This document shows, in pieces, positions 45,201 to 52,203 of a DNA stretch of 64,000 bases. The translations under genes and the position numbers were made by a program. The first letter of the stretch is position 1; each line of letters starts with the position of its first letter. Source of the stretch: Planctomycetota bacterium (GTDB lineage Bacteria > Planctomycetota > SZUA-567 > H5-PLA8); NCBI GenBank assembly GCA_015075375.1, contig JABTUM010000001.1, positions 1,049,201 through 1,113,200 on the forward strand, in the 5' to 3' direction. The notes below the pieces were generated by a model that saw only the letters and a program-made list of their open reading frames with translations, was not told where the DNA came from and did not search any database.

Positions 45201-45557
45201 ACCGTAGCCCGCGTCGCGCAGCGCCTGATCGGCCGCCCACAGGCCCAGGAGCTGCGACGTGTCCGTCGCTTCGAGGTTGTTCGGCGAGATGCCGTAAAAG
45301 AGCGGATCGAAAGCCACCGGAGGCACGAAGCCGCCGCGCCGCCCGTAGGTCCGGTCGGGCGCGTCCGGGTCCGCATCGAAATAGTCGTCCGGCTTCCAGT
45401 GCGTTCCGGGAATCTCGACGATCGCATCCACGCCGTCGCGGATGTTGGCCCAATACGCGCCGCTCGATTCGGCCTTGGGGAACAGGCACCCGATCCCCAC
45501 GATGGCCAGGGGTTCCTGCGGCGGCGCGTCCGAGGCGGGTCGAACTTCGCGGCTCAA
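39219..45557 (-). CDS. pfaA: PfaA-type polyunsaturated fatty acid synthase subunit (KS-AT-ACP-ACP-KR-DH)
   Basis: The 2112-aa protein has a KS at about 14-470 (Cys216, His351, His391) and an AT at about 585-890 (Ser682 in GHSYGE). After a Pro/Ala linker with a Gln-rich helix come two ACPs, with phosphopantetheine sites Ser1145 and Ser1248 in GIDSIKR. A KR follows at about 1535-1800 (VVSGGAHGI, catalytic Tyr1729 in QVAYAVSNE). The C-terminal PKS-type DH has His1843 in HxxxGxxxxP and Asp2021. It loads malonyl units and carries the growing chain. The start is TTG at 45557, 4 bp overlapping the pfaD stop (TTGA), behind AGAGGAG. Two ACPs is few for this family. Confidence 0.94.
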   Translation of the reverse strand: MSREVRPASDAPPQEPLAIVGIGCLFPKAESSGAYWANIRDGVDAIVEIPGTHWKPDDYFDADPDAPDRTYGRRGGFVPPVAFDPLFYGISPNNLEATDTSQLLGLWAADQALRDAGYGPDAAFDRERVSVILGVTGTLELVVPLGARLGHPLWRKALRDAGVDEATTQDVVERISEQYVPWQENSFPGLLGNVVAGRIANRLNLGGTNCVVDAACASSLGAVHLAGLELASGRSDVVVTGGVDTFNDIFMFMCFSKTPALSPTGDARPFDKAADGTILGEGIGVVVLKRLSDARRDGDRVYAVIKSVGSSSDGKGSAIYAPKAAGQQRALREAYRLAGVTPDTIELIEAHGTGTRVGDATEVSALAEVFGASKTGAPWCALGSVKSQIGHTKAAAGIAGVIKAALALHHKVLPPTIKIEDPTEKLASGETPFYVNTQARPWLPKAGHPRRAGVSAFGFGGSNFHCVLEEAGEPKPEIDWDGKDQVLAFSAADPAALAAKLDAFAVPLDALTLRARAARSRESFDPKQPCRLVLPIESDKPDLPQRIAALKSLLAQRGGEAFWSLPDGTAYGSGELAGKLALLFPGQGAQYVGMFREWACRFPAFQQVLIEADGAFDPDGQGTPLSAMIYPPTAFTEAAREAQAARLQATQHAQPALGAVSLGAWRVLEPFGLKPDFLAGHSYGELAALCAAGRFDDAAFHALSQARGDLMARAGRGGTDAESDPGTMLAVQAPLVRVQEALREAAAPGVVIANRNAPAQCVLSGPTGEIERAAEVLERHGLKHKRLAVAAAFHSPLVAAAREPFAAALERHAFHAPSERTVFANTTAQPYPGEPAAARALLARQLAEPVEFEQCVENLYAAGARIFLEVGPGARLTGLVQAILGSRPHASCAVDASSGRRGGLSDLARALAQLAALGLSLDLTRWDTPGAALREPDAAARARLTVPICGANYVKPRTHQPPKPQPAAPVALPPSPAPVQAPPRAEVRAPLAPAVSAPLPASGTLASEALRAIQANMLTLQSLQEQTANLHRQFLEGQQQAVRSFQMLLEQQQQVLFGTSGTPAAPSPAAALPVPAAAIPTPTPMAAMPAPVEISAAPVAAAPAAAQAAAQLETTLLETVAAATGYPREMLALEMDLEADLGIDSIKRVEILSQLQEKLPGLPALGSDRLGAIRTLKEIVALLGSGSAGMPVAAAPAPAASAARAAGSGSNTGKLAQILLETVAEKTGYPLEMLNLGMDLEADLGIDSIKRVEILSVLQERFPEAPAVASDRLGALRTLEQIVAYLSEDAAAPAAAPQDAPRKVAVPAEPKHHAAESAPHAGLERLVLRVKGLEDRGGEAVLNLAAGAPIWITDDGSAFAACLEQRLKALGRSTRLIRVGEQLAERPERLAGLVIIAPEAGAHDRFLKDAFLLLQGSAAGLRKAGAAGGAVLATVSRLDGCFGLNGDDDIRQPESGGLAGLTKTALHEWPEVQVRALDLAGDFESPEAAAARIAEELLRAGPVEVGLSRKGRWHLELAPIPLNGRAPQPPVAAGELIVVSGGAHGITAEVSVALARAFKPTLLLLGRSPEPEAEPDWLATLSGEAQIKQALLARKNGHPATPKAIEAELRRIVTNRRLLKNLDRMREAGARVIYRPADVRDAAAVRAAIRAACAEAGPVRGLIHGAGVLADRLIEEKTAEQFDSVYDTKVVGLRGLLDAIDAECPEALRLLVLFSSSTGRFGRRGQVAYAVSNEVLNKVAQQQARRRPKARVVSINWGPWNGGMVNASLQKIFAQEGVGLIDLQAGAEFLIHEICSSGECPVEVTVLGAHGAAPAAGGALQPSIPLAYEQQVSVAEWPVLRDHAMDGHAVLPLALIAEGFAHAALHGHPGLSFAGLDDLHVLKGVVLKSEVPLALRFHAGKAAPAADGLQAVEVELWSTEPGAQARARLHASGKVLLAPLGAAPAAPAAKLGGLAVPAYPHAAGKAYADLLFHGPALQGLKRIEGCGADGIVALASGAPAPSQWLLKPLRRQWLTDPLAVDCAFQMMILWSLEQLGAGSLPCRMGRFRQYAAPVAGREVRIAIRITKRKAQMAAAEMEFSDASGKLLARLDEFECVIDAALEQAFRRNSAAG
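41697..42227 (-). repeat. Tandem ACP repeat within pfaA
   Basis: Two ACP modules (residues about 1111-1185 and 1214-1287) share EADLGIDSIKRVEILS and the flanking helices, joined by an Ala/Pro linker. They are the only carrier domains in the pathway genes seen here. Confidence 0.8.
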
Positions 45558-47158
45558 GGCGCACTCCTCTTCGGATTCAAACGCGCGGACAGTTCGTCCA
45601 GCGGCAGCGGCTGGAACTCCGCCGCGCCCGGCGGAATCGGGACGCCCTGGCAGCGCAGTCCGTGCGCGCGCGTCAGCACCGCCGCGCCGTACAGGATATT
45701 CAGCGCCACCGTCACCACCCGGCGCTGCTCGGGGCGTTCCAGGAACGAGCCCTTCGTCCATTCGTTGAACGCGCCCATCGCCGGACCGCACCAGACCTGG
45801 TAATCGACCGTCCGCGACGCTTCGCCCGCGTTGGCCCAGCGCGACGACATCCCCAGATACCAGCGGAAGACCAGCGCCATCTTATGCTTCGGATCGCGCG
45901 CCGCGCGTTCCACTTGGCTCGGATCGCGCTTCTCGAAGAAACTCTTCGTCTGCGCCCAGATCTCTTCGCACGTCGCGCGGAAGAAGGACTTCTCCAGCGC
46001 CTCGCGTTCGGCCGGCGGCAGGCTCTCCAGGCTCTCGTGCGCCCGGTAAAGCTGGTACAGCTTCGCCGCGCGCATCGGGAACATCGTCCCGCGCTTCAGG
46101 ACCTGCAGCTTCACGCCCATCTCGAACATGTCCGCCGCCGGCGCCATCGCCACGTCGGCCTGCTGCGCCTCGGCCAGCATCGCCCGCACCCGGTCGCTCG
46201 ATCCCGACTCCACGCACGCCTGGTTGATCGAACCCGTCAGCACGTACGCCACGCCCATCGAGAACATCGCCGCCGCCGCCGCCGGCGTCGAAATCCCGCC
46301 CGCCGCGCCCACGCGCAACGGCTCCGCGTAACCGTACTGAGCCTGCATCCGGTCGCGCAGCGCCAGCATCGTCGGCAGCATCGCGATCGCCGGCCGGTTG
46401 TCCGTGTGCCCGCCGCTGTCGGCTTCCGCCGTCAGGTCCTGCGCCATCGGAATCCGCGCGGCCAGCTCCGCCTGTTCCGGGCGGATCTCGCCCGACGCGA
46501 CCAGCTCGTTCAGGAACCGCTCCGGCGGCGGCGCGAAGAATTTCGCCGCCACCTCCACGCGCGAAACCTTCGCCACGATCCGGTTCGGCGCTTCAGGCCG
46601 TCCGTCGGCTCCGCGCCGGATCCCCTTCACGCGGTAGCGCACCAGCGGAAGCGTCAGGTCCAGGTACGCCGAAGCTTCCACCAGCCGCACGCCGCGGCGC
46701 AGATACAGGTCCACCACCGCCGCTTCCATCCGCGGCTCGTTGGGCGTGTGAATCAAATTGAAGCCGTACGGAAACAAACCGCCCGCCAGCCGGTCGATCG
46801 CCGCCTCGATCCGTTCCAGCGACAGCCCCGCCGCGCCGAAGAACCCCAGCATCCCCGCGCGGCCCATCGCCTCGACGATCTCCACCGAGGCGATCCCGTT
46901 GGCCATCGCGCCGGTGAGGTACGGATAGCGTATGCCGTGATCCGCGCAAAAGCCGCGGTCGCCCAGATGTTCGGGCAGGCACACCGGCAACGAAGCGATC
47001 CGTTCGGCGTCCAACTCGCCTTCCGGAAGCATCCGTTCCGCCGAGGGTTCGCGCCCGGCCTGTAAGCGAACCTGGAACGGGACACCCACCGCCCCCAACG
47101 CCTCGTGGAGCGCCACGCATTCCCCGGACGGAATCGCGATCGCTTCGGCCTGCCGCAT
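45554..47158 (-). CDS. pfaD: PfaD-type flavin-dependent enoyl reductase
   Basis: The 534-aa protein matches the PfaD/2-nitropropane dioxygenase-like TIM barrel in length and motifs: LTGAMANGIASVEIVEAMGRAGMLGFFGAAG, then the FMN-site stretches EADSGGHTD at about 245-253 and GAAGGIS at 284-290. The C-terminal extension (FRWYLGMSSRWANAG) is specific to PfaD-like proteins. It reduces enoyl intermediates during polyene synthesis. The ATG at 47158 is preferred over the GTG at 47164 because AGGGG lies 5 nt before it. It is the first gene of the operon; its TGA overlaps the pfaA TTG. Confidence 0.94.
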   Translation of the reverse strand: MRQAEAIAIPSGECVALHEALGAVGVPFQVRLQAGREPSAERMLPEGELDAERIASLPVCLPEHLGDRGFCADHGIRYPYLTGAMANGIASVEIVEAMGRAGMLGFFGAAGLSLERIEAAIDRLAGGLFPYGFNLIHTPNEPRMEAAVVDLYLRRGVRLVEASAYLDLTLPLVRYRVKGIRRGADGRPEAPNRIVAKVSRVEVAAKFFAPPPERFLNELVASGEIRPEQAELAARIPMAQDLTAEADSGGHTDNRPAIAMLPTMLALRDRMQAQYGYAEPLRVGAAGGISTPAAAAAMFSMGVAYVLTGSINQACVESGSSDRVRAMLAEAQQADVAMAPAADMFEMGVKLQVLKRGTMFPMRAAKLYQLYRAHESLESLPPAEREALEKSFFRATCEEIWAQTKSFFEKRDPSQVERAARDPKHKMALVFRWYLGMSSRWANAGEASRTVDYQVWCGPAMGAFNEWTKGSFLERPEQRRVVTVALNILYGAAVLTRAHGLRCQGVPIPPGAAEFQPLPLDELSARLNPKRSAP

Positions 47159-47520
47159 GCCCACCCCTGAGGTCTCTAAACCGTTGCGGTTATAGAAGAA
47201 AGACGCGTCCCGCGTCCCCCGCTGCAGCCGCCCAAGCGCCCACCCCTGCGCCTCTCGGCGACGACACGAACTCCCCTACCGCACGTCCTGCGCTGCGGTC
47301 AGCATCACCGGCTTCGATGTTCGGCTCAAGAGCATAGCCTGTAGCCGCAGAGATTCCATAAGACAACCGAACCTGATTGCCTACCTAAGAATTACCGACT
47401 TCGCAGCGTGCTTTCAACTCCTTCGCGCTTCTCAAGTAACCGAGCCGCAAGACGCCTTCTACCGTCCGCGCAGCCCGATGGCTGATGGCTCTCGAAACCA
47501 CAACGTAAAGGAGCAGGGAC
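47159..47520. other. 362-bp divergent intergenic region
   Basis: It holds the 5' control region of the pfa-ole operon (minus) and of a DUF4870-like gene (plus). I see one minus-strand -10-like box, annotated at 47189-47218, and no credible small gene. It is more AT-rich than the flanking genes. Confidence 0.55.
47189..47218 (-). promoter_or_regulatory. Weak candidate promoter of the pfa-ole operon
   Basis: On the minus strand TATAAC (47194-47189) is a 5/6 match to a -10 box about 30 bp before the pfaD ATG. The -35 region (GGGACG, 18 bp upstream) matches in only 3 of 6 positions. Confidence 0.3.
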
Positions 47521-47958
47521 ATGTCGACGGATGCGAAGGCCGCGGCAGCGGAGGTATGGAACGCCGGATGGGGCGAAGTTCAACCGCCGGCTCAGGCGAA
47601 CGAGGAAGAAAAGCTCTGGGGCATGCTCGCCAATCTGCTCGGGCTGTTCTTCATCGTCGGGCCGCTGGTGGCGTGGTTCGTGAAAGGCAGTTCGAAGTTC
47701 GTGAAATTCTACGCGCTGCAGATGATCTTTCTGCACCTCGCCGGACTGGCCGTCGCGATCGTATTGGGCGTGCTGTTCACGGTCCTCGCCACGGTGCCGC
47801 TGGTGGGCTGGCTGGTGGTCACGCTCATCAGTCCACTCTTCTCGCTGGCCATGCTGGCCGTGCTGGTCTTCCTGGCGCTGAAAGCCAAAAGCGGCGCCCT
47901 CTACAAGCTCCCGGCGCTGGGCGCGATCGCCTCCCGCGCCGTGTACGAAGCGAAGTAG
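47521..47958 (+). CDS. DUF4870-like small membrane protein
   Basis: The 145-aa product has an N-terminal cytoplasmic tail, then LWGMLANLLGLFFIVGPLVAWFVKGSSKFVKFYALQ, the hallmark of DUF4870-like proteins. Two more hydrophobic segments follow (AGLAVAIVLGVLFTVLA, WLVVTLISPLFSLAMLAVLVFLAL). It should have three or four membrane helices. Its role is unknown. An AAGGAG Shine-Dalgarno precedes the ATG. It lies upstream of a secreted protein, with a hairpin between them. Confidence 0.8.
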   Translation: MSTDAKAAAAEVWNAGWGEVQPPAQANEEEKLWGMLANLLGLFFIVGPLVAWFVKGSSKFVKFYALQMIFLHLAGLAVAIVLGVLFTVLATVPLVGWLVVTLISPLFSLAMLAVLVFLALKAKSGALYKLPALGAIASRAVYEAK

Positions 47959-47965
47959 TCCGTTC

Positions 47966-47995
47966 CCGTGCGCCGGCCGTGTGGCCGGCGCACGG
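47966..47995 (+). terminator. Perfect 13-bp hairpin between two genes
   Basis: Bases 47966-47978 pair fully with 47983-47995 around a GTGT loop. There is no T-run after it, so it is not a classical intrinsic terminator. It may attenuate transcription or stabilise the mRNA ends. Confidence 0.45.
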
Positions 47996-48026
47996 ACCCT
48001 CCCCCACATCGTAAGGAGAAGCACGC

Positions 48027-48566
48027 ATGAAGGGCCTCTGGACGTTAACTCTGGTGCTCGCAGCGCTCGCCGCTTCGGCAAGCTGGAGCGCCGAGCACAT
48101 GTACAAGAAAGCGAAGGTCGGGCAGTGGACCGAATACAAAACCGTCAGCGAAATGGCGGGCACCAAATCCGAACTGAAGATGAAGACCACCGTCACCGCC
48201 AAGGACGAAACCTCGATCACGCTCACGATCGTCACCGAAATGGGCGGACAAAAGCTTCCCGAGCAGACCTCGGTGATCAAGTTCGAGGATCTCGACGCGC
48301 CGCACCCCGAGGTCAAGACCGAGGAACTGGAAAAGGGCAGCGAATCCGTCACCGCCGCCGGAAAGTCCTACGCCTGCAACTGGGTCAAGAACAAGGTGAC
48401 TTCGGAAACCGAACAGTCGAAGTCGGTCACCTTGGCCAAGTCCTGGACGAGCGACGACGTCCCGCTTGGCGGGCTGGTCAAGATGGAGTCGAACTCCAGC
48501 ATCACCGTCGCCGGAAACGAAATGAAAACCGTTTCCACGATGGAACTGATCGGCTGCGGTCCTTGA
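48027..48566 (+). CDS. Secreted protein of unknown function
   Basis: The 179-aa product starts with a signal peptide (MKGLWTLTLVLAALAASASWSA). The mature part is a Thr/Ser/Lys-rich beta protein with strands such as GQWTEYKTVSEM and SITLTIVTEMGGQKLPEQT, and one distal Cys pair candidate (CNW, CGP). It resembles lipoprotein-carrier-like beta sheets in texture only. TAAGGAG precedes the ATG. It follows the DUF4870-like gene after 68 bp. Confidence 0.72.
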   Translation: MKGLWTLTLVLAALAASASWSAEHMYKKAKVGQWTEYKTVSEMAGTKSELKMKTTVTAKDETSITLTIVTEMGGQKLPEQTSVIKFEDLDAPHPEVKTEELEKGSESVTAAGKSYACNWVKNKVTSETEQSKSVTLAKSWTSDDVPLGGLVKMESNSSITVAGNEMKTVSTMELIGCGP

Positions 48567-48680
48567 ACGGCGCCGCGGGCGTGCGGCGCGGGCGGTTCGA
48601 CCGGAACTGCCCGCGCCCGCGCCGTTCCCCGGAGCCCCCACCTCTTGTCCGCCCGCCGAAAACCGCTACCGTGGTCGGCC

Positions 48681-49412
48681 ATGGGCGGCGAAACGACGGG
48701 GCTGAGCGGCGGGGGCGACTTTCCTTCCACGCGCTGGACGGTGATCCTGCGCGCGCAGGGACGCGCGGGCGGCGGCGCCGAGGCGCGCGCCGAAGCTTTG
48801 GGCGCGTTGATCGAAGCCTACTGGCGCCCGCTCTATTTTTACCTGCGCGGCACGCGCATGAAGGTCGAGGAAGCGAAGGACGTCACCCAGGCCTTCTTCG
48901 CCACGCTCCTCGAAAAGGATTTCCTCAAGGTCGTCGCGCAGGAGAAAGGGCGCTTCCGGCATTTCTTGCTCGCGGCGATCAAGCATTTCGCGGCCAACGA
49001 ACGCGACAAAATCCGCACGCTCAAGCGCGGCGGCGGGCGCAAGATTTTCTCGCTCGATTACGAAGACGCCGAATCCCGCTTCACGCGCGAACCGTCGCAC
49101 GAGGTCACACCCGAAAAGCTCTACCTGCGCCGCTGGGCCCAGGAACTTTCCGCCCGCGCGCTACAGGAACTCGAAGACGAATGCCCGCCCAAGAAGGCCA
49201 AACTCTTCGCCCTCCTCAAGCCGCACCTCGCCGGCGCGAAGGATGTCGCGAGCCTCTCCGAGGCCACCGGCTTGAGCCCTTCCAACGTGAAGGTGACGCT
49301 GCACCGCATGCGCCAGCGCTACGCAGAACTCCTCCGCGCCGCCGTCCGCGACACCGTGGAAACGGAAGCAGACGTGGACGACGAACTGCGCGAACTCCTG
49401 GACGCGCTATGA
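48681..49412 (+). CDS. ECF-like sigma factor of the type linked to Ser/Thr kinases
   Basis: The 243-aa product opens STRWTVILRAQGR and has region 2 in YWRPLYFYLRGTRMKVEEAKDVTQAFFATLLEKDFL, then GRFRHFLLAAIKHFAANERDKIRTLKRGGG. Region 4 is in the C-terminus (LSEATGLSPSNVKVTLHRMRQRYAELLRAAV). This arrangement is a recognised ECF subtype in Planctomycetes and Acidobacteria, often next to kinases. The ATG at 48681 is preferred to an in-frame TTG at 48645. Its stop codon overlaps an ATG that opens an 11-residue mini-ORF before the kinase gene. Confidence 0.88.
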   Translation: MGGETTGLSGGGDFPSTRWTVILRAQGRAGGGAEARAEALGALIEAYWRPLYFYLRGTRMKVEEAKDVTQAFFATLLEKDFLKVVAQEKGRFRHFLLAAIKHFAANERDKIRTLKRGGGRKIFSLDYEDAESRFTREPSHEVTPEKLYLRRWAQELSARALQELEDECPPKKAKLFALLKPHLAGAKDVASLSEATGLSPSNVKVTLHRMRQRYAELLRAAVRDTVETEADVDDELRELLDAL

Positions 49413-49444
49413 ACGCCGCGTGCACGCCGGAGCCGCGCCGGTGA
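49409..49444 (+). CDS. 11-residue mini-ORF linking sigma and kinase genes
   Basis: An ATG overlapping the sigma stop (ATGA) opens MNAACTPEPRR, whose own TGA overlaps the kinase GTG (GTGA). It may serve only to move ribosomes from one gene to the next. No function as a peptide is claimed. Confidence 0.35.
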   Translation: MNAACTPEPRR

Positions 49445-51378
49445 ACGCCCCCGCCTGCTCGCGCTGCGGCGCGCCCCTCGCCGGCGCGCCCGGGGACGTC
49501 TGCCCCAAATGCCTCCTCGCGCTGGGGCTCGGCGCCCGCGGCGAAGAAGAACTGGCCCCCGGAACCGTCTTTCACGGCCTCGTCGTCGAAGCCAAAATCG
49601 GCGCCGGAGGCATGGGTGTCGTCTATAAGGCCCTCCAGCCGAACCTCGAACGCCACGTCGCCCTGAAAGTGCTGCCCAAGGCGTTGAGCGAGAACGAAGA
49701 ATTCACGCGCCGCTTCATGCGCGAAGCCCGCGCCCTCGCCGCCTTGAACCATCCGCACATCGTCGCCGTCTACGAATTCGGCAGCGAAGAGGGACGCTAC
49801 TTCATCGTCATGGAGTACGTCGACGGCACGAGCCTGCGCCCGATCCTCGAAAAGAAAACCCTGGCGCCCGCCGATGCGCTCAAGATCATCCCCGCGCTCT
49901 GCGACGCGCTGGAATACGCGCACTCCGAACACGTGGTCCACCGCGACATCAAGCCCGAGAACGTCCTGCTCGACCGCCGCGGGCGCGTCAAAATCGCCGA
50001 TTTCGGCCTCGCCAAGCTCATGGACGCCGCCGCGCCGGCCTTCTCCCAAGCCACGCGCACCAGCGTCGTGATCGGCACCCCGCACTACATGGCCCCCGAA
50101 CAGTACGGCGGCTCCAAGGCCGTCGACCACCGCGCCGACATCTATTCGATGGGCGTGCTCTTTTACGAGATGCTCACCGGCGAACTCCCCATCGGGCGCT
50201 TCCCGCCCCCCTCGCAGCGCGCGCCCGTCGACGCACGTCTCGACGAAATCGTCCTGCGCACGCTCGAACGCGAACCCGCGCAGCGCTACCAGTCCATGGG
50301 CGACGTGAAGCGCGACGTCACGCGCATCACCCAAACGCCGCCGCGACCCGAACCGCCGCCCAGACCCGGCAAACGCGCCGCCGCCGCCGCCGTCTTCGTC
50401 CTGGGCTTGCTGGCCCTGCCCGTCCTCTGGCATTTCTGGGCGCCCCGCCCGTCCCAGCCGCCTTCGCTGGATACCCTTTCCGCCGCGGACTTGGCCAAAG
50501 CCGAAAACCTGCTAGCCCAGAACCAGCCGTCGCTCGCCCTCGAAGTCCTCGAACGCCGCATCGCAGAAGATCCCGAAAACGCCGAACTGCGCGCGTGCGC
50601 CGTCACCGCCGCGCGCAAGCACCTGGACGCCATCGAAGCCCAGCAGGGCAAGAGCGAAGCGCTGAACTGGCTCGGCGGGCAACTCCGCGAAAAGTCCTAC
50701 CTTAACCCCCTCGCCGCGCGCTTCGCCGTACTCGACACCGAAATCGCCCTCGAGACGATGCTCGCCTCAAGCGACCGGAGTTCCACGAGCCTGCGCGACC
50801 GTGCCGGCGAACTGCTGCGCCGCTACCCCAAGCCCTACGAAGTCCCCTGCGCGGCCGCGCGCATCCTCGAACGCCTGCACGTGCCCGAATCCGTGTTGTG
50901 GCTCTACCGCGAAGCCTTCAAGCGCGGCCTCCCCGCCGGGGACGCCCACGCCTTCGAGATCGCCGCCAAAGCGCTCGCCAACAACCGCCCCGAAAGCGAC
51001 GACGGGAAGTACGTCCAGGAGTTCGTGAAGGAGTTTTATCCGCGCAAGCGCGTCGAATGGGCCGCGCTGGAAGTCGAATCCGCGCACGGCCTGCTCTTCC
51101 TCAACGCCTGCGCCGTATTAAAGGATGCCGTGCACCCCAAGCGCAACGACGCGGTCCTGCAGGCGCTGGAGACGCTCCTCACGCCCCCGCCCGCCGCGGC
51201 GACGCCTGCGGCCCTGGAACCCGCGCTCGCCGCCCTCCGCGCCGCGCCCGAAACCCGCCGCGCCTTCGCCGCCGGCGTCCTCAAGCGTTCTCTGGAAGCG
51301 AACGAAGTCCCCAGCGCAAACGAACCAGCGATCCAAGCGCTGCTGCCGAAACTGACGGCGCCGCCGAACAAGCCCTAG
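49441..51378 (+). CDS. Membrane Ser/Thr protein kinase with N-terminal zinc ribbon
   Basis: The roughly 645-aa product begins with a double-CxxC zinc ribbon (CSRCGAPLAGAPGDVCPKC). The kinase domain covers about 40-300: IGAGGMGVVYKA, Lys76, HRD with Asp169 in HRDIKPENVLL, FGLAKL with the DFG Asp, and GTPHYMAPEQYGG. One transmembrane helix is at about 311-330. The C-terminal 300 residues are helical, with TPR-like pairs, on the outside. It would phosphorylate target proteins. The GTG at 49441 is used because it couples to the mini-ORF; an in-frame GTG at 49420 is also possible. It is the likely functional partner of the sigma factor upstream. Confidence 0.9.
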   Translation: MNAPACSRCGAPLAGAPGDVCPKCLLALGLGARGEEELAPGTVFHGLVVEAKIGAGGMGVVYKALQPNLERHVALKVLPKALSENEEFTRRFMREARALAALNHPHIVAVYEFGSEEGRYFIVMEYVDGTSLRPILEKKTLAPADALKIIPALCDALEYAHSEHVVHRDIKPENVLLDRRGRVKIADFGLAKLMDAAAPAFSQATRTSVVIGTPHYMAPEQYGGSKAVDHRADIYSMGVLFYEMLTGELPIGRFPPPSQRAPVDARLDEIVLRTLEREPAQRYQSMGDVKRDVTRITQTPPRPEPPPRPGKRAAAAAVFVLGLLALPVLWHFWAPRPSQPPSLDTLSAADLAKAENLLAQNQPSLALEVLERRIAEDPENAELRACAVTAARKHLDAIEAQQGKSEALNWLGGQLREKSYLNPLAARFAVLDTEIALETMLASSDRSSTSLRDRAGELLRRYPKPYEVPCAAARILERLHVPESVLWLYREAFKRGLPAGDAHAFEIAAKALANNRPESDDGKYVQEFVKEFYPRKRVEWAALEVESAHGLLFLNACAVLKDAVHPKRNDAVLQALETLLTPPPAAATPAALEPALAALRAAPETRRAFAAGVLKRSLEANEVPSANEPAIQALLPKLTAPPNKP

Positions 51379-51657
51379 CCGCGCTTCATTCGCCTTCCGC
51401 CGCGGGCTTTTCCGCCGGAAGCATGCGCGGCTGCGGTTCCGCCAAGGCCTCCCGGATCAGCCCCTCATGTAGCCGACAAAGGAGTTTCGCAGGTCTATTT
51501 CAACGACTCCAAACCAGCACCTTGATTCCCATCTCCCGGGAGCCCCTGGACTTACCGTTACTTCACAAAGCCCCGGCCAGACCGATCCATTTCCATACCC
51601 CTTCCCGTGTTACCTTTAAGGCCTGCGCACGAATGCTTAATGGAGGCCGCCGAACGC

Positions 51658-52203
51658 ATGGACGACTTGGCCGAACGAGTACGCCGCGGGGACCGCGAGG
51701 CCGCGGCCGAACTGATCGCGCGCTACGAACCGCGCGTGCGCCTGTACGCCGCCAAGCTGGCCCCGCGTCCGGGCCTCGCCGAAGACATCGCGCAGAAAGC
51801 GTTCCTCCAGGCGCTCCAAAGCATCGAACGTTACGACCCCAGCCGCGACCTCGGCTTCTGGCTCCAGGGCATCGTCCGCCACGTCGCGCTTCAAGAATGG
51901 CGCGAACTCACCCGTCGCTCCCGCGTCGAACGCGACGACCTCGCCGCGTACCTCGAAGAACTGGCCGAAGCCCCCGCCGACGACGACGCAGCGCGCGCGC
52001 GCTTCCTCAAGCTCCTGCGCGGCTGCATCGAACGCCTGCCCGACCGCGCCCGCGAAATGGTCAAGCTGCACTACAGCCTCGGCGCGCGCTGCCAGGAAGT
52101 CGCCGAACGCCTCGGCATCCAACTCGGCGCCGTCAAAATGGCCCTCGTGCGCATCCGCCGCATGCTCCGCGATTGCGTCGAAGCCCAAGGGCTCCGCGAA
52201 TGA
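51658..52203 (+). CDS. ECF-type RNA polymerase sigma factor
   Basis: The 181-aa product has region 2 at about 10-80 (ERVRRGDREAAAELIARYEPRVRLYAAKLAPRPGLAEDIAQKAFLQAL, IERYDPSRDLGFWLQGIVRHVALQEWRE) and region 4 at about 125-180 (LPDRAREMVKLHYSLGARCQEVAERLGIQLGAVKMALVRIRRML). GGAGG precedes the ATG at 51658; in-frame alternatives lie at 51607 and 51640. Its TGA overlaps the ATG of the FecR-beta-helix gene (ATGA), so that membrane protein is the probable regulator. Confidence 0.9.
   Translation: MDDLAERVRRGDREAAAELIARYEPRVRLYAAKLAPRPGLAEDIAQKAFLQALQSIERYDPSRDLGFWLQGIVRHVALQEWRELTRRSRVERDDLAAYLEELAEAPADDDAARARFLKLLRGCIERLPDRAREMVKLHYSLGARCQEVAERLGIQLGAVKMALVRIRRMLRDCVEAQGLRE

Noticed and set aside
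43455..45803. 782-residue open frame opposite the PfaA KS and AT
   Set aside because: Antisense shadow with no recognisable motif.
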